Assembly (NCBI GenBank): GCA_032358165.1
Contig: CM063639.1
Location: 80,001 to 144,000, forward strand
DNA length: 64,000 nt
Origin: Diplosphaera chodatii
Taxonomy: Eukaryota; Chlorophyta; Trebouxiophyceae; Prasiolales; Stichococcaceae
Direction: 5' to 3'
Shown here: positions 60,316-64,000 of the stretch, in pieces
How the letters are laid out: each line of letters opens with the position of its first letter
How positions within the stretch are numbered: the stretch's first letter is position 1
Program-made: the position numbers and the translations under genes
The notes under the pieces: generated by a model
The model's database searches: none
The model's input: the letters and a program-made list of their open reading frames with translations, nothing else
Told to the model about the DNA's origin: nothing

Positions 60316-63036
60316 ATGGGTGAAACCTATATACGGCTGGCTTCTATTTTTCCACTTTTTGTTCCAGCAATCCGAGATTACATTGATGTATTAAATAATG
60401 CATATGACTCTGTTTCGAGTGATATTAATTTACAACAAATTATATATCAAAGCTTTTTATTTTTAATTTCAAGTATTAAATTCACTATTATTTATTTTTT
60501 AAGTTTCCAATGGGTACAAGATTTAAGTTACTTACCTATTCTAGTTCCACAGCTTAAAATAGAAATTTTGAAAGAGCATTTTTTTTTACAAACACCAGAA
60601 TCTAATTTTTTTACTTTTTTAGAAATACCAAGTTATACAAACAATAAATTTTTATTGGGTATTTTTAATAGTTTTTTTTTATGTTTACCTTTGTCTGTAG
60701 CACATATTATTTCTACTCGAAGATTGCTTATACAAGGACTATATGCTGGAATATCATCAAATTTAGGAACAATTTTTGGACAAATTTTGCTGTTGATTTG
60801 TATATTATTTGGTGGTCGCTTTTTTATAACTCCTTGGTTTAATTTTCAAATATTAAATTATGTTTTAGGAATATTTTTAGTTTTGAATATTGTATATGAT
60901 ATGGCTCATGAGAGAAGTATTCGTATAATTGATATTTCAAATACATCGGTGTTAATAAAAATTTTTTTACTTAATTTTGCTTTAGCATGGACTGAACAAA
61001 GTTGTATTTTTCAATATTTTGGAAATTTAACATTAGGAGCTGAGCCAACAATTATTGAAATTTTTTCTTCCTCTACGGAACTTCAATCTATTCTTACTCA
61101 TATTACTTATATATTAGGTATAACTATTGGAAGTTTAATTTTTACTAGTATTTTTATTTTTAGTTGTTTAAAAATAAGTAATTTTGTAGTCCAACTTTCT
61201 TCGATTCGTTATAGTCGTTGGATTCGACAATTAAATTTTAGTTTACTTACTCTTATGCTCGCTTTTAGTTTTACGTCAATTCCATTTTATAGTTTTGATT
61301 ATTTAATTCTTAGCAATCTCGGGTTTGTTTCACAAGATAAAAATTTCCAAAATACAGTATTTTTACCTACAAAAATATATGATGTTTTTCCTCCAATTTT
61401 AGGTGATGCAACGAATTTATCTCTTGATAAAAAACCCGGAATTGATACTGATGTTGCATTTTTTGATAAAGGGCGATATTTAATGTTCGATGCAAATGAT
61501 AGTTTTGAACAATTTAATTATCAAGGAGAATACGCGTGGCTTATAAAAAAACATAGAACGCCAACAGTAAGTAGAGATCCTTCTTCTTCAAAAGTTCTTT
61601 CAAATTTTTCCAAGTTGTTTCAAAAAATGAAAAAAACTTCACGTTCAACTTCTAAAACTTCAATGACCTCTAATGACAGCAATTTAAAATTAGATTTTAA
61701 AAATCAAGATCAGAAAAAAAAAATTGATTCCAATAAACATTCAAAAATAGATTATGATAAATCTATGACTATACTTCATTCTCGAAGTGAAAATGAACAT
61801 AAAATAAATGAATTTTTTGAAAATCTAATAAATAGTAGTCTACAAAATAGATTTATTATAGATCCAGAAAATAAAAAACCAATTTTAGAAAAAAATTTTA
61901 AACAAAAATATTATTCTAACCCAATTTACAAATTATTACTTAATACTGATATTGATTTTTTTTTAAATCGTCAACCTAATTCATTCACATTAAACGCAAA
62001 ACAAGAAAATGAATTATTTGAAAAACGTCTTGTGTTAGGAAATTATTATGATAGTCTTCGTTACTATAATACATTGCCGTATAAAGATGAATTTCAAGAT
62101 GTTTTTCACGGATCAAAAAGCTATGCAGATCGGATTTATAATCAACAATTTAAAGGCACGTTAAAAATTGTTCGTAGATTATTTTCAATAAGTTTCAATA
62201 ATTTCGAAGAAAAATTGCAACAAAATTCAAATTTACCAAAAAATAATTTGTTATCAGATTCTAGACAAAATAACCAAAAAAATATAAACAAGTTGGTTTT
62301 AAAATTTGATCAACCATTATACAAAAACTCTAATACTACCAAATTGAAAAATAATAAAGTTAATTTAGAGTATGAAAATAATAATGTTCATGGAATTTTT
62401 CATGAAGAATTTTTTACAAATCGAAAAACTCTACTAAATAATAATTTAACCCCGTCGCTTGCTTTACAAGGCAAAGAAAATTCTAATTTACAGGACGCGG
62501 ATAAAATAGATTCTATAAAAGCAAATACTGCTTTTATTCAGATGACAAACCCGATTCCATTTTATGTCGGCTGGGATGAGCAACTGCGAAAACTTGTTAT
62601 AACCAATCGTTTATCACCAAGATATTCAGCAGGTTATTCTATGAAATTTTTTAATAAGAATTATAGCAATGATTATCCATCATTACAAAAAATTATTCAA
62701 AAAAATAAAACAATTGAGTTTACAGCTTGGCCAATACAAAACAAAAATGTAAAGAATACAAAAAATAAATCTACTCTGTCATACAATATTCTTTTTGATT
62801 CTTTGCTAAATTTAAAAAATAAATTTATATCTGAGGAATTTGTAAATTTAAAGCAAAGAGAAGATCTAAAAGATTTTGGAACATTGGAAAGTTTACCTAT
62901 AAATATAGCAAAAAATGGGGGGAAAATGGATCAAAAGTTGGAAGATATTATCCCATATACGCGTGGAGGATTTGTTTGGCCAGGCCATTTAAATTTAAAA
63001 TTTAACTTTAAAAATTTTAGTAAAAATTTTTTTTAA
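60316..63036 (+). CDS. ycf1: Ycf1/Tic214-like inner-envelope protein
   Basis: The 906-residue product has an N-terminal domain with about six membrane segments (residues about 35-330; for example IFNSFFLCLPLSVAHIIS and IFGQILLLICILFGGRFFI). A long charged, low-complexity region follows, then a conserved C-terminal segment NPIPFYVGWDEQLRKLVITN near residue 740. This layout matches green algal Ycf1 (orf1995 in Chlamydomonas), the Tic214 component of the TOC-TIC import supercomplex. The size is modest for the family. A degenerate CGCTTGCTTTACAAGGC palindrome at 62450-62476 may be an old in-frame repeat insertion (TPSLALQGKE). Confidence 0.9.
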   Translation: MGETYIRLASIFPLFVPAIRDYIDVLNNAYDSVSSDINLQQIIYQSFLFLISSIKFTIIYFLSFQWVQDLSYLPILVPQLKIEILKEHFFLQTPESNFFTFLEIPSYTNNKFLLGIFNSFFLCLPLSVAHIISTRRLLIQGLYAGISSNLGTIFGQILLLICILFGGRFFITPWFNFQILNYVLGIFLVLNIVYDMAHERSIRIIDISNTSVLIKIFLLNFALAWTEQSCIFQYFGNLTLGAEPTIIEIFSSSTELQSILTHITYILGITIGSLIFTSIFIFSCLKISNFVVQLSSIRYSRWIRQLNFSLLTLMLAFSFTSIPFYSFDYLILSNLGFVSQDKNFQNTVFLPTKIYDVFPPILGDATNLSLDKKPGIDTDVAFFDKGRYLMFDANDSFEQFNYQGEYAWLIKKHRTPTVSRDPSSSKVLSNFSKLFQKMKKTSRSTSKTSMTSNDSNLKLDFKNQDQKKKIDSNKHSKIDYDKSMTILHSRSENEHKINEFFENLINSSLQNRFIIDPENKKPILEKNFKQKYYSNPIYKLLLNTDIDFFLNRQPNSFTLNAKQENELFEKRLVLGNYYDSLRYYNTLPYKDEFQDVFHGSKSYADRIYNQQFKGTLKIVRRLFSISFNNFEEKLQQNSNLPKNNLLSDSRQNNQKNINKLVLKFDQPLYKNSNTTKLKNNKVNLEYENNNVHGIFHEEFFTNRKTLLNNNLTPSLALQGKENSNLQDADKIDSIKANTAFIQMTNPIPFYVGWDEQLRKLVITNRLSPRYSAGYSMKFFNKNYSNDYPSLQKIIQKNKTIEFTAWPIQNKNVKNTKNKSTLSYNILFDSLLNLKNKFISEEFVNLKQREDLKDFGTLESLPINIAKNGGKMDQKLEDIIPYTRGGFVWPGHLNLKFNFKNFSKNFF

Positions 63037-63691
63037 AAAAAAGCTTTTTTTAATTTTATGTAATTTAATTCTATTTTTTTATTTACATTATCTTAAAATT
63101 CAGAATAAATTATTTTTTATTAAACTAAATTGCAAATAAAAAATTTTATCAACCATACTTCTAAGAAAACAAGCTTTGCTTGGTTTCAAAAATTCTCCGA
63201 ACCATTGATGTTGTCAAAAATACAAAAAAATAAAATTTTTTTGTATCTAATTTGTACAAATTTAGTGCATTTTTAGACTTGTTTCGTCTTTGTTTGTTTT
63301 TAAAAGTTTTACGAACCCTTGTCCCCTTGCTTTGCTTATATTTCAATTTTGTTGAAATATTAGCAAAGGGTAAATAAAGCTTTTCTTTATTTGCTAGAAG
63401 TAAAACAAAATAAAGTATTGACAATAAATTAATTGTTTAGACATGATTTAAAGAATAGTCATAATAAATGTTTACAAGAAAGTTTATGGTGACAAAACAA
63501 GATTTACTTAGTTATTAAAGCTTTTGTAATAAAATAGAATTTTGCTAGTATGCAAGACTTGTTTAGTTACCAAAATTTTGCTAATAAAATAAAATTTTGT
63601 TATTATCTTAAATTAGTAGAATAAAAAATTTTTGTATATGGTATAATAAATATATATGAGCAGCCTATTTCTATTTTTTAATTAAAAAATT
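63037..63691. repeat. ycf1-psbI spacer
   Basis: A block-repeat fragment (AAACAAGCTTTGCTTGG) lies near 63165, and a composite hairpin at about 63325-63370 has outer CCCTTGCTTTG/CAAAGGG arms around a TATTTCAA core. No gene is visible; minus-strand frames here are repeats. Confidence 0.65.
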
Positions 63692-63808
63692 ATGTTAACA
63701 TTAAAAATTTTTGTATATACTGTAGTTAGTTTATTTGTGTTTTTATTTATTTTTGGATTTCTATCAAATGATCCAGGCAGAAATCCTGGTCAAAAAGACC
63801 TTAATTAA
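63692..63808 (+). CDS. psbI: Photosystem II protein I
   Basis: A 38-residue single-helix subunit of the photosystem II reaction centre, next to D1 and CP43. It begins [20 protein letters not shown] and ends [14 protein letters not shown], the family signature. It is separated from psbK, its usual neighbour in land plants. Confidence 0.96.
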   Translation: MLTLKIFVYTVVSLFVFLFIFGFLSNDPGRNPGQKDLN

Positions 63809-63824
63809 AAATTTGTACAAGTAC

Positions 63825-63863
63825 TCGCAAAGCAAGCCTACAGCTAGCTTTGCTAGCAAAGGC
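63825..63863. repeat. TAGC...GGC-type insertion unit, 39 nt
   Basis: It begins TCGCAAAGCAAGCCTACAGC (first bases TCGC rather than TAGC) and ends AGCAAAGGC. The host halves are ATTTGTACAAGTAC and AAATTTGTTGCAAATTG. Its sequence is nearly the same as 12989-13027, 51 kb away. Confidence 0.85.
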
Positions 63864-64000
63864 AAATTTGTTGCAAATTGAAATTATATTTAACTTAGTT
63901 TAATTTCAATTTATAAAAATATAACTAATGCTTATATTAAAACGTACTTATTTTTATTAAAAATTATATTTTATTTATTAATTTAATATCAGCATTATTA

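Overview
The window is a 64 kb piece of a very AT-rich chloroplast genome from a green alga. Supporting this are rbcL, psaA/psaB, the psbE-F-L-J and psbB-T-N-H clusters, the plastid RNA polymerase genes rpoB-rpoC1-rpoC2 and eleven plastid-type tRNAs. The accessory set (chlB, tilS, ycf20, a ycf47/secG-like gene, cysT, psb30, psaM, ycf1, a giant ftsH) is that of core Chlorophyta. psaA and rpoB are both uninterrupted, which argues against the Chlamydomonas-like Chlorophyceae, where psaA is trans-split and rpoB is broken in two. A trebouxiophyte or ulvophyte is the best guess, but the sequence alone does not settle it.

Layout. 1-308: 5' end of atpB (-), divergent from rbcL (+). 4.3-9.6 kb: psaB and psaA (-). 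11.1-12.7 kb: chlB (-). 14.0-17.1 kb: small photosystem genes psbK, psb30, psaM, then trnQ, ycf47-like and trnF. 17.7-19.9 kb: tilS and trnL(CAA). 20.2-22.0 kb: psbE-psbF-psbL-psbJ on the minus strand, with unusually wide spacers. 22.7-24.9 kb: trnH, trnG(UCC), psbZ, trnK. 25.4-30.5 kb: ftsH (-). 31.4-36.7 kb: psbB (split by a group I intron carrying a LAGLIDADG gene), psbT, psbN (-), psbH. 37.2-40.3 kb: trnG(GCC), trnS, ycf20, psaC, trnC (-). 41.3-55.9 kb: rpoB, rpoC1, rpoC2, all greatly enlarged. 56.6-63.8 kb: trnM, trnL(UAG), rpl32, cysT, ycf1, psbI. Photosynthesis genes have ordinary lengths; the polymerase, tilS and ftsH products are inflated by poorly conserved insertions.

The unusual part is the non-coding DNA. 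Almost every spacer carries short palindromic repeats from a few families. They can be read as hairpins inserted into the loops of other hairpins. The same short site occurs both empty and filled (for example AC^AAACTTGT with or without a 29-75 nt unit that starts TAGC and ends GGC). A graded series of ever longer nested hairpins is present. The same modules sit in frame inside rpoB, rpoC1, rpoC2, tilS and probably ycf1, always in variable regions. Copies also lie in the psbB intron periphery. This resembles the behaviour known for Rickettsia palindromic elements and fungal mitochondrial double-hairpin elements, but the sequences and the loop-in-loop logic here are ones I do not recognise from a described plastid system. 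Perfect hairpins of 19-42 bp, separate from these families, mark many gene ends.
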